33,557 nt of DNA from an uncultured Clostridium sp. Its GTDB lineage: Bacteria > Bacillota > Clostridia > TANB77 > CAG-508. Below are positions 32,513-33,557 of the stretch, in pieces (positions within the stretch are counted from its first letter, which is position 1; every line of letters starts with the position of its first letter). The notes beneath the pieces are model-generated. The model saw only the letters and a list, made by a program, of their open reading frames with translations. It had not been told where the DNA came from and ran no database searches. Location of the stretch: contig USJO01000013.1 in the NCBI GenBank assembly GCA_900555075.1, positions 1 to 33,557 of the forward strand, given 5' to 3'. The translations under genes were made by a program, and so were the position numbers.

Positions 32513-32544
32513 AAAAAAAGTTTCCTTTTTCGGAAACTTTTTTT
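32513..32544. terminator. Bidirectional terminator of the DUF1540 gene
   Basis: GTTTCC and GGAAAC with flanking A and T runs (at least 9 bp in total) overlap the stop codon of the DUF1540 gene. Confidence 0.88.
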
Positions 32545-32710
32545 ATTTTACTTGTTTGTAACTTCCACACATTGATTCGTCCGCCGGATTTCCATTGTTA
32601 CAGTTTTTGCATGGTTCTACAATTATTGTGTCTAGTTCACAAATTTTTCTGTTTGTGTCGTTAAATGCACAGCTATTTACTGTACAATTTATTTTTTGAT
32701 TTTTTTCCAT
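32543..32710 (-). CDS. DUF1540 Cys-rich peptide, 55 aa
   Basis: The product reads MEKNQKINCTVNSCAFNDTN with later Cys in RKICELDTI, EPCKNCNNG and SMCGSYKQVK. The CxVxxCxFN start and the final CGSY are the DUF1540 pattern, a small probably metal- or disulfide-stabilised domain common in Clostridia; no function is established. The ribosome site GGAGG is well placed and the terminator overlaps its stop. Confidence 0.85.
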   Translation of the reverse strand: MEKNQKINCTVNSCAFNDTNRKICELDTIIVEPCKNCNNGNPADESMCGSYKQVK

Positions 32711-32863
32711 AGAAAATAGCCTCCTTTTTTGAATTTTCTTCTTATAGTATGGCTATTTTAAAAAAAATTATTATGAAGTAAAGTTTTATATAAATAACTT
32801 TCCAAAACAATAGTTTCAAAAGAGAGTCTAAACGCGAAGCGTTCTTGACATTGGCAGTTTTTC
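32711..32863. other. Intergenic region upstream of the DUF1540 gene
   Basis: About 150 AT-rich bases with one small hairpin, AACGC-GAA-GCGTT (32829-32841). No gene seen. Confidence 0.4.
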
Positions 32864-33448
32864 TTATTTTCCAATTTTTTCATTTAAAAATTTGTTTTCT
32901 TGAATTTGTTTATTACATTTTTCATCTGACTTTTTAAAGCTCAAATACCAACTTATACCATTTTTATTTTGTTCTATTTCTTTTACTCTTTGTTGTAATT
33001 CGCTAAAAGTATTTGGTTTTGGCACAATTATTGGTTGCCCTGGTATCCAATTTGCAGGTGTTGAGGCATTATTGCAGTCTGCAACCTGAAGTGCTTCTAC
33101 TACTCTTAATATCTCTGGTATCCATCTTCCTACATTTAAAGGATATATAAATATTGTTCTTACTATTCCCTTGTCATCTATTATAAATACATTTCGTACT
33201 GTTTCTGTTGTGCTCACATCATTTGAAATCATACCATATTTTCTTGCGATTTCTCCGCTTCTATCTGCTATTACTGGAAATGGTACTTCTATACCAGTTC
33301 TTTGCATTATATCATATAGCCAGGCTAGGTGTGATGGGTTACTGTCTATGCTTAGTCCAATTAGTTGGGTGTTTAAGTTTTGAAAATATGTATTTGCTTT
33401 GGAAAAAGCTATAAATTCTGTGGTACATACGGGGGTAAAAGCCTCCAA
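32864..33448 (-). pseudogene. 1-Cys peroxiredoxin (Prx6 type), 5'-truncated
   Basis: Peroxiredoxins reduce peroxides with a catalytic Cys. The frame begins MEAFTPVCTTEFIAFSKANT, so the peroxidatic Cys is at residue 8, where an intact protein has about 45 residues before it, normally ending in a HPGDF-type motif. The rest is intact: PFPVIADRSGEIARKYGMI, VRNVFIIDDKGIVRTIF, YPLNVGRWIPEILRVVEALQ and the Prx6 C-terminal extension. Just upstream in the same frame is a stop codon, and the adjoining bases encode the end of what looks like a serine recombinase. I infer that a mobile element inserted in the gene and removed its 5' end. Reading from TTG 33446-33448 would make an N-terminally deficient protein. 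Confidence 0.8.
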
Positions 33449-33458
33449 TTTGGGGATA

Positions 33459-33557
33459 TTATATTAATCTGCTAATTTCAGGTTTTAGCTCGAATTTCAC
33501 ACTTTTATCGTGATAAATCCATATTTTATCAATTAAACACTCTAAAATATATCTATT
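33459..33557 (-). CDS. C-terminal end of a probable serine recombinase (partial)
   Basis: The last 99 bases encode RYILECLIDKIWIYHDKSVK then FELKPEISRLI and a stop. This pattern, a helix and then LIDKI-x-IY-D-K strand near the end, is that of serine integrases and resolvases (LVDKIxVYxxK). Only 32 residues are visible, so the call is tentative. Its closeness to the broken peroxiredoxin gene supports an integrase at the end of an inserted element. Confidence 0.5.
   Translation of the reverse strand, partial: NRYILECLIDKIWIYHDKSVKFELKPEISRLI

Noticed and set aside
32829..32841. AACGCGAAGCGTT as a regulatory site
   Set aside because: A short isolated hairpin without context or repetition; not enough to call.

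Overview
The window is AT-rich (roughly 30% G+C by eye) and comes from an endospore-forming, low-GC Firmicute, most likely an uncultured gut-type Clostridia. The grounds are SpoVT and BofA homologues, YlbF- and YaaL-like proteins, a T-box leader, strong AGGAGG ribosome sites, frequent TTG starts and a dockerin-bearing cell-wall hydrolase. The taxon is inferred from gene content only.

Region 1 (1 to about 11,050, all minus strand) is the conjugative and cargo part of a Tn1549-like integrative conjugative element. In transcription order it holds a 149-aa unknown, a plasmid-style metK, a DUF3789 membrane peptide, a frameshifted DUF3560 protein, a 174-aa unknown, an ArdA-like antirestriction protein, two paralogous small proteins, a cluster of GC-rich hairpins that looks like oriT, a ribbon-helix-helix accessory protein, a MobP-type relaxase, a 272-aa unknown, a 104-aa unknown, VapD, two near-identical hairpins, a frameshifted VirD4/TraG coupling protein and the start of a VirB2/TrbC-like membrane protein that runs off the left edge. 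Six of the cargo proteins share an acidic C-terminal tail (EEEFE type). No integrase is visible; the element abuts the 3' end of rlmD, a known integration site for such elements.

Region 2 (11,080 to 29,790) is chromosomal: rlmD, a 41-aa Cys/Gly-rich peptide, hinT, a short alaS, spoVT behind a sigma-G-like promoter, ylbF-like, a GT4 glycosyltransferase, bofA and yaaL, tRNA-Thr(CGU), a wall-associated pair (cadherin-like membrane protein and glucosaminidase with SH3 and dockerin domains), tyrS with a T-box, a 51-aa protein, tRNA-Met, tmRNA, a 103-aa unknown, mtaB with a disturbed and partly duplicated 5' end, ftsK/spoIIIE, a coiled-coil protein and rsmD.

Region 3 (30,020 to the right edge) has an ECF sigma factor translationally coupled to a membrane-anchored beta-propeller protein, a DUF1540 Cys-rich peptide, and a peroxiredoxin whose 5' end is cut off. 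The last 99 bases encode what looks like the C-terminus of a serine recombinase, so a second mobile element probably begins there and interrupted the peroxiredoxin gene.
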